Shown here: one piece after another, positions 35,896 through 46,846 of the stretch | Numbering within the stretch: position 1 is the first letter of the stretch | Layout of the letters: each line of letters opens with the position of its first letter | Assembly: GCA_921293015.1 (NCBI GenBank) | Contig: OV121084.1 | Span: forward strand, 52,363,864 to 52,427,863 | From: Phorcus lineatus | Taxonomy: Eukaryota; Mollusca; Gastropoda; Trochida; Trochidae | Length of the DNA: 64,000 nucleotides | Direction: 5' to 3' | Position numbers and translations under genes: made by a program | The notes under the pieces: generated by a model | Database searches by the model: none | Told to the model about the DNA's origin: nothing | The model's input: only the letters and a program-made list of their open reading frames with translations

Positions 35896-38545
35896 TTATG
35901 AGACATTGGCGGAGGACAGGATTGGACCGAGGTAGCGCATCATGAAGTCTGACTCGGGCAGCGTCTGGTAGATGGTGGTGTTGCTGACGCTCTGAAGGAG
36001 ATGGTCCCCATGGAAATCTGCAGTCGTCAGGAGGACATGGGCGACATCATCTTTAACACAAGCGATGAACTTGGCCTGGTAGTTCTTCTGTGGATAGACA
36101 ATATTCTCATAGATCTTGTACTCGATCAGGACTTGATCTTTGGGAGGAAACTGCGAGATGGTTTCCCTCCTGATGTCCGCCATCTTGGATGAGTCGAATT
36201 CCAGAGGGACACAGACAGCGCCGAGGTGTGCAGTAAGTCTGTTGTTGAGGAAGAGACGACATATGTTGGCGAGACGGGGGGTGTCAACACGTGGAGTCAC
36301 TACAAATACCACAGCAGACTCGTCCCCGAACCAAGAGTTGAGCAGGGACTTCCAGAGACGATAGAGGGTCGGTCCGTCTACACTTGTTCCCGTCTTCAAA
36401 CGCTCAATCTGTACATCTAGGTCGGACGCTTCAAGCTGTAATAAAACAAAATTTCAGTCACAGATTAACAAACAATCTCCTAAAGTTGGAGGTTATAGTA
36501 AGTGTTACAGTTAAACGAAACGCATCGAAGACCTCAAAAAGTAAGATTCAGGCTTTATGGGTATTTGATGTATTTTGGGCATGTATTATTTTATGTCAAT
36601 ATACAACTTCATGACATTGAGAACTACAATACGTTGATTTCCAAACTTTGATACAGAGGATGGGGGGTTAACAAAGGATTGATATTGATGGATTGATATA
36701 AGATAATCAGTTAAAAGTGTCAAAATTCTACAGAATTAGCAGGTTTGTGGTCTGACTCCATCTATTCAGACCTACCAGACAAAGGTACAGCACAAAAATA
36801 AATATACCACATTTGGTTGAGCAATGACTGACAGACTTTCTTCACCTCGAGAAACGATATAAAAACCATCATGTTCATGTGAAAAGTCAAAAATTCGAAA
36901 AGGTTGATTATACCAAAAAGCCCAACTACATGCGTTGATTACTCGACTTAATCAAGGTTGATTGGCTTATGGTTTTGTTAGTTATTGAAAGGAAACACTT
37001 ATTCCACAAATAAAGTAAGAAGAAGTATGAAAGCCCAATAGAAACAACTATACATGTATAGTACAACTATACTTGCTCCAATTACCGACGTCCTATGAGC
37101 TGGACCTAATGCGGTTTTAGTTATGCCTCGGCAACCAAAGTGAAACATGTGTTTCAATAGAAACAGTAAAAAACACAAGTTAAACACAAGGTCATAATAT
37201 CTACCTAAAAATTCCGTTTTGATCATTTGGTCAAAGTGTCAACAAGAGTCAACAATCTACTCACAACATCCGGGTCAGTATGCACGTAAACGTGCTGATC
37301 GTTGACGAGATCCGGAAGTCTAGGGTAGTCTGATCGTGTTATCTGCGCACTCTTCTCCTCACCGTCACGCACAACGTTCACTTCCGCTCGCAGCGCCTCA
37401 TCCGGCCAGCTCTCTCCGTCTGTAATGAGGTGATCGATGTTGTGAAATAAGTATTGACAGGGAAATAAGTTAATGCGAGGTTCATTTCTTTGGCGACGCT
37501 GTAAAGTCATACAAATATTAATCATAACAAATCTAACCAAGGCCATCCGATAAATCCACAGGGGTTAGAATAGCTGATACGGCCCATTATTCGTCGTAGT
37601 CAAACATTCGATCAATGTCAACTAATAGCATAATCTTATTACATGTTTATGGACTAATTATCATTGCTTCACGATTGGCCTTTGCAAATCCCTCTGTCTA
37701 TTAAAAGATTTAATAGCCTAAAAAGTCTTTCATATATTTTGGTACAACCCTGAACTGAAATGCTGTTCAGTTTTGCGTATCCACAGACTTCATACTAGAG
37801 ATGAGTAACATTACAGGTGCTTATTGCATATTTCCATGATCAAAACAATCGCAAATCACAGACACATGACATTGTCTATGACCCTGGTTGTAAACATCCT
37901 TTAATCACGCGACACAAACAACAACACATCCTTCCAAATCTCAAGACGCCCACCCCCATACCATTCCCCTATACTTATCTAACACCTACACTTCCGCATG
38001 ATCCGGCGCCGCTCACTATCCAGTCGAGCAATCTGTTCCGGGCTGAACACGTGACGAAGCGGCTGTGGTTTATCCTTTGGAGCTTCGTAGGCCGCCATGA
38101 CTCCCGGGAAACGGTCAACGAACCACTCAATAGCGAACGTTCCTGTGACTTGCAACGTGCCCGACGTCATTAAGACTGTCACCTTGACACCGTCGACGGT
38201 GAGCACCACGCTATCCTCGCCCCGCCGGCCGCCCTTGTACAACTTCCGGTAGGGGAAGTGTTGGACCGGGTAGTTATTTGGATGTTGTAGTACCTTGATC
38301 CAGAAGATAGCCAGGACCGTGGAACCAGACTTCCGGACATGTTTAATGGCGACTGTGCACTTCTGTGAGAGGTGGAGAAAGACTCGTTCCCCTGTTTTTG
38401 TCGCAACGAAGCGCTTGATGTCTCGCTCTAGTGTCGGTGCGTGGAGCGTCTCATCTTCGTCGTTTGTCGTTAAACTGGCGGGCTCGGAATCTCCAGTTTC
38501 GGACATCTTGGCCATGTTGAATTCGGCCACTTTCATCTCCGCCAT
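35896..38545 (-). CDS. Uncharacterised 416-aa protein with a weakly phospholipase D-like C-terminal half, three coding exons
   Basis: Exons 37990-38545, 37265-37419 and 35896-36435 join through GTAGGT and GTGAGT donors and CAG acceptors to give one 416-residue frame. The N-terminal part (about 37-155) has a beta-rich stretch with LMTSGTLQVTG (125-135) and EWFVDRFPG. The C-terminal exon has FVVTPRVDTPRLANICRLF (281-299), then a segment resembling the second active-site region of phospholipase D-fold proteins: YQAKFIACVKDD (356-367) and LLTTADFHGDHL (372-383). The catalytic HxK histidine is Gln357, so ordinary PLD chemistry is unlikely. No signal peptide or membrane helix. A 5' untranslated exon may lie further upstream, because an acceptor-like CAG sits 12 bases before the ATG. 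The fold assignment is inference; the gene model itself is strong. Confidence 0.8.
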
Positions 38546-39055
38546 TTTATCTTATCTGTTGGCACAGAAGGGATAATTGCATCTCATCATCATTTGAAAG
38601 GGGGAATATTGATAAAACTGACAATGACGTTGGCGTATTTCATGCTTTAACTTTCAAACATGTGCTTGTATAGTAGTATTTACAATTCAACCTTCATTTT
38701 TGAAGAAACTTACATATCATTCGTGTAAATGTATGTTCTAGACTAGCTATATGTTGTTGTATTTATATAGTTCTAAATGTCGTTCGGAACACGACCTTCG
38801 TTTTGCAAAATAGAACCCAAGATCAGATAAAGAATAAATACAGGAAACTAAAAGACGCCCCGTTTAATTACATTTATATGAAACAAGTGAACGGTTTGGC
38901 ATTTTCCGAGCGAAAGCGAGATACCGATAACATTCACGAGTTTAATAAAAATGTAATAAGACGGGACCTTGTTAAGTACTTTACTTATTACTCGCTAAAC
39001 TAAACAAAGCAAAGCATGAAAATCGCTGACGTTACCATTGCTGCCGCTAACATTT

Positions 39056-39094
39056 TGACGTCATGCTGCAAGATTATGACGTCACGTGACGTCA
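39056..39094. promoter_or_regulatory. Cluster of three CRE palindromes with an E-box
   Basis: TGACGTCA occurs exactly at 39056-39063, 39077-39084 and 39087-39094, with CACGTG (39083-39088) overlapping the last two. It lies 510 bases upstream of the ATG of the 416-residue protein. TGACGTCA is the consensus site for CREB/ATF factors; regulation of this gene is inference from position. Confidence 0.6.
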
Positions 39095-39794
39095 GTCATT
39101 ACGCGATGGTATGACACAATGTGTAATAACATATTGTAAATTTACTAAACTGTGATATTTTCAACGGGCTAGTAACAATACATTCGATTCTCATACAGCA
39201 TTCAAGGTTGATGCTTGCTTCAGTGCTCCGTTACAAATACATTAATCCTCGCTTGATGCATCGATTGACCAGGTTACCAAATCGTCTTGTCCCTTGGCGG
39301 TCAGCTGATATAGTGCATGCTTTAGATACAGTCTTATCGTGAGTCAAGAATCAGATACACGTTAAATATTGATAGCCTGCGCAAGGTTGGATATAGACTG
39401 TAGCAAGGCCCTTTATTATGTTCTAGACCCAGTTTATTTGGTCAGATCCATGAAATATATTTATTTTAAGTCTTTTCTAATCAGATTTTGTATTCCAAGG
39501 CTGCAAAATGTTCCATCCCCTTTTCTTATTTTTTTGTGGTATACTAGAAACATTTAAAGAGCTAGACTTTCTAAATGAAATATTGTGATGATCAACTTCA
39601 TGCAGAGTTTCAAAATGTTTTTTAAAAGTTACAAATCATGAAAACCCACATGTATATATTGGTTATAATTGCGTGTTTACAGTGGCTTTGTTAAATCAAC
39701 AAGACAGTCACATCAAGGCGAGGTTACAAGAAACACACACCAGCAGTGACAAAACGATCTCCGTTGCTAATGTAAACAAACACCTTTAACCTGC

Positions 39795-39844
39795 TATAAC
39801 TGAACCGCTGATACAGTAATATAACTGAACCGCTGATACAGTAA
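39795..39844. repeat. 25-bp tandem duplication
   Basis: TATAACTGAACCGCTGATAC plus AGTAA, repeated twice without a gap. Confidence 0.9.
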
Positions 39845-39950
39845 TACATTTCTACTACGTCGAGTGGATACAGCCCCACCTAATTGTCATACAAAGTGAT
39901 TCTCCAGGACATAAATTATTATTGAGGGTAAGAACGCTGATGTGACCTAC

Positions 39951-40080
39951 CTTTTTGATGTGGTCTCCTCTCCACCCTTCACTTGCCCACCTGTACATGT
40001 AAACAATAGAGCAAGGGAGGTAACTCGGCCCAGACTGGAGTTCTCAACAGACGGAGTGTTGTGACCTGCACATGCGATTA
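39951..40080 (-). other. Candidate non-coding 5' exon
   Basis: On the minus strand a strong donor (AAAAAG|GTAGGT, with GTAGGT at 39945-39950) closes a locally GC-richer segment. An acceptor-like CAG lies 12 bases before the ATG at 38545, so the two could be joined as a 5' UTR intron. The far boundary is a guess. Confidence 0.25.
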
Positions 40081-40565
40081 GGCTCACTGAACAGTTATAT
40101 ACTCCTAGGTCAGTAGCATTGTTAATCCGCTGTAATAAAGTTTTTTACTGGCTTGTGTAGTTTCTTTCATGTTGTTCAAGGCATTGTTGACAAGCTTTGA
40201 TATGAAAGGGTTAGGAATATAGAAGTACTGCATAGAGAGTTACAACAGTGGTTTGTTCCCTATGTATTCTTATTCATGTTAGCTCAGTACATATACTCTT
40301 TCTGTTTACCGTTAATGTGTTAATAAACCCATAAGTGCTAAAGACGCTGACGTAAAGCGAAACATAATATTCTACATTTTTGCGTTTTTGAAAATTCTAT
40401 TCTCAGACAAAAATGACAACGTGACTACAATCTACAAAATGTGTCACAATTCATAAACTGTGGTAATATTTGTAACAATTTTAAATATGTTGATACACTG
40501 TTGTATAATTTAATTCATTTTGATACAGTCCGATTCTGTTTGATACAGTTTAGTATACCTTAATT

Positions 40566-41068
40566 CATTTTAATAATAATAATAATAATTAATTAGGGTA
40601 TTTATATAGCGCAGATATCCACACAGATTGCATGCTCAATGCGCTCCCTGCATTATTACCCTGGTCTAACCCAAGCAGCCGATTAAGCGCTTAAAGGTCA
40701 TCTCCAACACCATCTACACCAGGTACCCAATTAGTACTGCTGGGTGAACAGAAGCACATTTTGAATAAAGTCCCTTGCTTAAGGAGACACCACAAGTTTT
40801 TCAGCTCGTGTCTCAGTGTGGGGCAGGGAATAACCCTTGAACTCTCAGTTAATACAGCAACAATCGGGTAACCCACCCATCCGGCGAGCCACGCCAGATG
40901 TTGCTGAACTTCACTGATAGCGGTCAACTGAGCTACGCACAGGACCACGTGATACAGCGTTACACACTTTAATGGCATCTGTAAAATTGGATGCCAAGTT
41001 GAAATGTTATAGATGATATCACGTTTACTTGAGTGTGAAAATACCCTGCAATAAACATTGTGTTTTTT
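40566..41068 (-). pseudogene. LINE-like 3' UTR remnant (L2/CR1-type tail)
   Basis: On the minus strand the sequence ends GCGCTATATAAATACCCTAA and runs into an AAT/ATT microsatellite (near 40570-40592), the typical terminus of L2/CR1 elements. Upstream, a block with GCGAGCCACGCCAG... and a broken frame (WVGYPIVAVL) appears to be 3' untranslated LINE sequence. No reverse transcriptase remains. Confidence 0.5.
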
Positions 41069-41506
41069 ACGGTGGCATATTAGGGCCATCTTTTTTTTTA
41101 TTTTTATCTTGAAATTTCAAGAAAAAAGTTGAAATTTCAACATGTCTATCTTGAAATTTCAAGATATTAAGTTGAAATTTCAAGTTATTAAGTTGAAATT
41201 TCAAGATAATAAGTTGAAATTTCAAGATACTTATGTTGAAAATTCAAGATAAATAAGTTGAAATTTCAACTTAGTATCTTGAAATTTCAAGATAATGATA
41301 TATATATAAGGATCTGTTCTGTCAAAGTCAGCATTACTTGTGTGGAAGTCTCCTTGATTAGACGTCCCTACATATAAATAAAGTCTTATTGTAGATATAT
41401 ATTACAAATAAACATACAAACTTAAAGAGTAATAATTTTTTTTTTTATAATTTTTTATTTTGTTGCATTTTCATACATGAGATGGTTACATATATGAATA
41501 CGGTAT

Positions 41507-44500
41507 TCAGACATCAAAAAGGAGATGACATGATGACCAGAACTTATAGAATCTGTCTATGCCTGAGCCAATAAGGGCTGCAGCTTTAGTCAATAGATAA
41601 TATTTATGAATCTCTTCTCGCATGAACTGGAAGCTTGGTACTTTTTTGGATTGTCTATTATCAAAAATTAAGGATTTGAAGAGAATCATAATAATATTGA
41701 AAGGGTAATTGTTTCGTTGATGGAAACCCAACAGAACATGTTGTTTTGTAAATGAAAGTTTTACCTGAATTTTTTCTGAGAGCCAGAGTTCCAGTTCCTG
41801 CCAAAGCATTTTTACCTTGCTACAATCATACAGTACATGGGCGATTGATTCTATATGGGTTAAGCAAAAACTGCAAACCTCTGTATCGGTAAGTTGCATT
41901 TTGTGCAGTCGCCTGTTAGTCGGCAGGATGTGGTGCAGCAATTTATATTGGAACCATTGTAATTTTGTATCGTGAGTGCATCTGAAAGGAAGGTTATTGT
42001 AGAGTTTCCATATATCTGGTCCTAGGTTGGTTTCAACTATATGATTCCATTTGTAGACGTGCTGGTTAGTTGTGATATATTTAGTAATTAGTGTTCTGTA
42101 GAAGGTTTGGCTGCTGCCTTTAATTATATTTTTAAGACGCGGAGGTAATATTGGATTCTGCGTTTTCTCAAGCTTGATAGATGTAGAGGTACAATACGCT
42201 TTGATTGCGCTTATTACCCCTCTGTATGTTAGAAAATTTGTATTCACCTTGAATTTCTTTTCAAATACGTCAAAGGATAAAAAGTTGCCGTCATCATTTA
42301 AAAGATCGTTTACATAGTGAATTCCATTTTTACTCCATTTTGGATAATAGATTGTCTTTTTACCGATGGTGACATTTTCATTATACCAGATACTGTCAGT
42401 TGCTATGTTAAAAGGTTCATATTGAGATTCATTGTATGCAGTTGTAAAGTCCCACCAAGCACTTAGGAGATCGCTATAAAATTTGTTACGGATCATGGGG
42501 GATAAAATATGTCTCAAACTTGGACAATTATATTCAAATATGGATGCAGATCCAAGTTTAGGTAGGTTTACTGAACAAAGTTCGCACCATTTAGAACTTT
42601 GTTTATAGTAGCGACTGATTACAAACAGTTTTTGAGATTGTATAATTTGTTTTATCTTAGGGGCATTCAGACCGCCGTCTTTTACCTGACAGATGATTTG
42701 ACTTCTTTTGATTTTATCTGGTTTATTGCCCCATATGAATTTAAAACATTTACGTTCAAATAATTCGATTACATTTATCATCCGGGTCCGGTAGTGATGA
42801 AAATAAGTGATTAAGTTTTGGAATGATAAGAGATTTTAACACCGAGATTCTCCCAAGTGGTGATAAGTTACGTGAGGACCAAATATGCATAAGTGTCTCA
42901 CATTGTCTGAGTTTGTCCTTATAATTAAGGTCGATCATTTTCTCCAAATCAAGGTTAAATCTTATACCAAGGAGATCAAAGTCACCCTGTTCCCAGTTTA
43001 ATTTCCAATTTTGACATAACTTCATTCTACTTCGCTTTTTGGATCCAAGCCATAATAGTCTCGTTTTATCAACATTAACCTTTAGCCCTGAAAATCTTGC
43101 GAAAAACACCAGCAAGTGCAATAATGCTTGTAAACTACGTTCAGATCCGTCCAACGTGCACGTAGTGTCGTCAGCGAACTGATTCAAGAGGTATTCGACA
43201 TTGCCTAATTTAATTCCTTTAATATCGTTATCATTTCGTATCATTATTGCCAATACTTCTACACAGAGAATGAATAAGTAGGGGGAGAGAGGATCACCTT
43301 GGCGACAACCTCTAGAGATGTTAAACCTTTGTGAAACGAATCCATTAATAATGACACTTGAATTAATGTCGCAATAGAATATCTTAATCCATTTCTTAAT
43401 GCAGTCTCCAAAGTTGAAAAGGGTCAGAGTTTTTTTCCAGAAATGACCATTCTACCGTATCGAATGCTTTTTCAAAATCTATTGACAACAACAACCCAGG
43501 TATTTGAAACGTATCTGTGTACTCAATCAAATCATAAATTTGTCTTGTTATTTCTCCAATGTATCTTCCTGACATGAATCCCTTTTGATCTTCATTTATC
43601 AATTGGTCTAAAACTGATTTTATGCGGCGTGATATACATAACGCTGCAGTTTTATAAAATACAGACAGTAGTGATATATGGCGCCAATTCTTTATATATT
43701 GTCTTGGTTTGTTCCCTTTAGGGATACAGGTTATAAGTCCTAATTTTTGAGAAAGTGACAATTCCCCTTTATCAAAAGCGTAATTGAGAGAACGGACAAG
43801 AAAATGACCAATATCGCCCCAGAAAAATTTGATAAATTCAGCAGTAAATCCATCAGCCCCTGGGCTTTTCTCGTTCTTGAGACATTTTAAAGCCCTTAGT
43901 ACTTCCTGGTTAGTAAGTTTGCCTTCCAGTTAATCTGATGTCATTTGTTTTAGTTTTGGAGCTTCATGTTTATTCAAAAGATTATCGAGGTCGACTTCTA
44001 AAACATCTTGTTTGCAATAGAGCTTTTGATAGAATAGTTTCACTTCGTTTTGGATATCGGTCAGCTCGGTCAGTGTACGTCCGTTTGAATCCTCTATGTG
44101 AGTAAATGATTTATTAAGAAAATTACGTGATTCAAGTTTCAAAAAGAAAGAAGTTGGTTTCTCTCCATACTCTATCCACCGTGCTTTTGCTCGAGTCATC
44201 TGACCTTTTGTTTTTATCGCAATTATGTCCTCTAGTTCATCATTTAGTTGAGTTATTTCATTCAAAAGATTTTGTTTACGAGTTTCGTTTTCAGCTTCAT
44301 CTAATTCTATTTCTTTACTTTGAAGTAGATCGAGTATATCATTTTGATGTTGTTCTCTTTCTTTCTTTTTGAACGAGGAGTACTTTATGGTTTCCCCACG
44401 AATTATTAACAAAAGAGTTTCAAAAAAGAGTTGGTCGTCAATAGCAAGAGAACTAACATCATCATCATTGGGATTTTTATATAGCTCTACAGTTTCAGTA

Positions 44501-45309
44501 ATAATTTTTTTAATATTATTAACATATTCTTGGTCTCTCAAAAGTGAATTGTTGAATTTCCAGAAACCCTTACCCCTCTGCATGTCCGATAATGTAAATG
44601 TCATCGATATCGGGGAGTGATCTGACTTAAAGCTAGATTCTATTGATGTATCGGTGATTGATGATACCATATTGTGGGATACTAGAAAATAGTCGAGTCG
44701 TGCCTGCTTAAGAGGGGTTGGTTGTCGCCAAGTAAATCTCCTGTCAAACTGATGGTGGTATCGCCAAGGGTCTATAAGGTCATGTTCATCTTTAAGTTGG
44801 TCTATACGTTCTTGTGCGTTCTTATTGTTCATATGTTTATAGTTATAAGTGTCCATTACAAAATCCTGAACGACATTCCAATCACCACATATTACAACAT
44901 GGTCACTTTTCAGCGATTTTATCTGTTGATCAAGGTCATCATAAAACTTTGGATCGTCGTTGTTTGGTCCATATATATTAACTATAGCAAGTTTATATTT
45001 GTCTATAGTGCATTCAATAATTATCCTATTGCCAACATCATCGGCAGTTACATTGTTTAGTTCAAATTCTAAAATTTTAGAAAAAAGGATGGCGACGCCA
45101 CGTGCATTGCTTTTAAAGAAGCTAAAGAAGCAATTTTTGGTTCCCCATTCATCACAGATTGTTTTTTCCATGTTCTCCGTAAAATGCACATCTTGTAAGC
45201 AATAAATTGAAGGGCATTTACGTTTAAGAAAATTGAACATTTGTTGCCTTTTCAATTTATCATGAATACCTCTGCAGTTCATTGAAGTCAACTTTACTTT
45301 GTTAGTCAT
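41507..45309 (-). pseudogene. LINE ORF2: AP-type endonuclease and reverse transcriptase, three lesions
   Basis: Endonuclease part (45309-43930): Asn11 in LTSMNCRG, LQD at 38-40 (the canonical Glu is Asp), GDWN (142-145), RLDYFLVS with Asp206, and SDH (229-231). Reverse transcriptase: SIDFEKAFDTVEW (motif A, near 43470), GCRQGDPLSPYLF (motif B), NQFADD (catalytic motif C, near 43170). A Cys/His motif near the C-terminus (CSFCLTH ... HVLYDC, about 41840) follows. Lesions: an in-frame TAA at 43930-43932, one extra A in an A7 run near 43430 (seen as T7 on the + strand), and a one-base shift near 42785. The protein is known to copy LINE RNA into nicked DNA; this copy cannot make it intact. Few lesions over 3.8 kb suggest a recent death. 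Confidence 0.9.
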
Positions 45310-46108
45310 TATACGTTATAAATTGATCATTCAACGTACGCCCAGACTCAGATTGTAGCAAAGTAAAGCCGTGTTTCATGGTCGTTAATGTATGGAAATG
45401 TATCAAATAGAAAAGGAAGGTTAAAGATATCTGAATAGCCCTGGTATCAAAACACATAGATACATAGATTACAATATGCAACAAAATGAAACAAATAGAG
45501 CAAACTAAAAACATGGATCCCGTGTGGGGTATAGCCACAGCCCACGGATAATCCAACTCAAGGGATAACAGCTTGCAACTTATCGTTGCGACATAGAATA
45601 AACATGTTTACTTACAGTCAGTAGCAGTATGGTACGTCCTTAGAATTAAATTGACAGTGCAACTTTACGGTATCCTTGAAGAAGAACACTATATCCACCA
45701 TTGTCTCCAAGGGAAAAGCGATGAGGGACAATAGCAGTAGCAGGCACAAACACAAAGGAACACCACATTTTGGCCTATCCTCGACCACGCGTAAAGTCAG
45801 GGCGCGAAAGCATGGACTTGGAAAAGCACGTGCCGGGTCCTCCATACCCGAAGACAAGTTATATGTTCGGTTTTGATGATAGCTCGAATCAATATATGAC
45901 ATTATACAATTTACTATATAGATTATTAAATAACACTGAAAATCAAGTCAAGGAAATATCTTAAACATGTTTTTAATTTTGCTTATTGATGGTCCTGTTA
46001 TAAATGTCAATGCTTGCACATAATAATATTAGGCGTTAAGGAATCAGTTCCAAGCAGTCGTCTATCAAAATACTATTAGAACGAGTGTTTATGTTCGAAA
46101 TTTGATAT

Positions 46109-46846
46109 TTACTGCCTAATTTGCCAAGCAGAAGATGGGCTCGATGGTTCCTTTGTTTCAAGGATGACGTTAGTCCCGAGTACTCGTACTCTGGTCCAAA
46201 GATTTTCAGTTTCCCTGATTTTGTTAGCTTCTCTACTGAGAATCGCCCTGCGTTTTTTCATGAGGCCTGGGATATCGGTCTGGATACTAATCCTAGTACC
46301 TTTGAGCAATTTTCTGGCTTGGAAAACAGCCTCTCTGTCAGGAATGTAGATGAATGTAGCGATTATGCTCCGGGGGGCTGACGGATTATGTGCTCGCTGA
46401 TATTCCGACTTTGGCAAGCGATGGACTACCTTGAAAAATATGTCACCGACCCTTTGGTTGCTGAAGTTTAGTTTGTCAACAAAAAAGTTTCTCAATGTCC
46501 TCTCAGTATTCTCTTCAGGTTCCTCGGGAATGCCATAGAAAAGCAGGTTGGTTCTCCTATCATGTATATCTTTCAATACCACCTGTTGTTGTAGTGACGA
46601 GAAGGCTGACTTAGTAGCAGTAAGTTCTTCACGAAGCTTTTTTAGTTCATCTGTATGTGTAGAAACCACGTGTTCAGTGGCATTAATCTTTGTCTTCATT
46701 TCGGTCAGTTCCGATTTTACGGCATCTATCGATGTCTGTAGTTCGGATTTAGTATTCACAATCAAATCTGCCAACCTTTTTTCCGATGCTTGAATAACGT
46801 CCTCCATGTTCGAACTTGCACGCGTATTTCTTCCTGGGTCGGGCAT
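46109..46846 (-). CDS. LINE ORF1 protein (L1-type RNA-binding chaperone), 245 aa
   Basis: The ATG at 46846 opens a 245-codon frame that is still intact. A long charged coiled coil (about residues 15-90: EKRLADLIVNTKSEL, then TDELKKLREELTATKS) is followed by an RRM-like domain starting NLLFYGIPE (100-108) with ERTLRNFFVDKL. A basic C-terminal domain follows (MKKRRAILSREANKIRE, then WTRVRVL). This is the layout of L1/Tx1 ORF1 proteins, which trimerise and coat the LINE RNA. An in-frame TTG lies two codons upstream, but the ATG is the likelier start. It is encoded on the same strand as ORF2 and upstream of it. Confidence 0.85.
   Translation of the reverse strand: MPDPGRNTRASSNMEDVIQASEKRLADLIVNTKSELQTSIDAVKSELTEMKTKINATEHVVSTHTDELKKLREELTATKSAFSSLQQQVVLKDIHDRRTNLLFYGIPEEPEENTERTLRNFFVDKLNFSNQRVGDIFFKVVHRLPKSEYQRAHNPSAPRSIIATFIYIPDREAVFQARKLLKGTRISIQTDIPGLMKKRRAILSREANKIRETENLWTRVRVLGTNVILETKEPSSPSSAWQIRQ

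Larger units (their letters stand above)
38546..40565. other. Upstream region of the 416-aa protein gene
   Basis: No coding exon is recognised. It contains the CRE cluster at 39056-39094, a 25-bp tandem duplication at 39795-39844 and a possible 5' untranslated exon from 39951. Confidence 0.45.

Noticed and set aside
40691-41089. 132-residue minus-strand frame as a protein gene
   Set aside because: It overlaps a LINE-like 3' UTR ending in an L2/CR1-type tail and shows no domain.
44127-45205. Several + strand frames with hydrophobic segments
   Set aside because: They are antisense shadows of the LINE ORF2 endonuclease.
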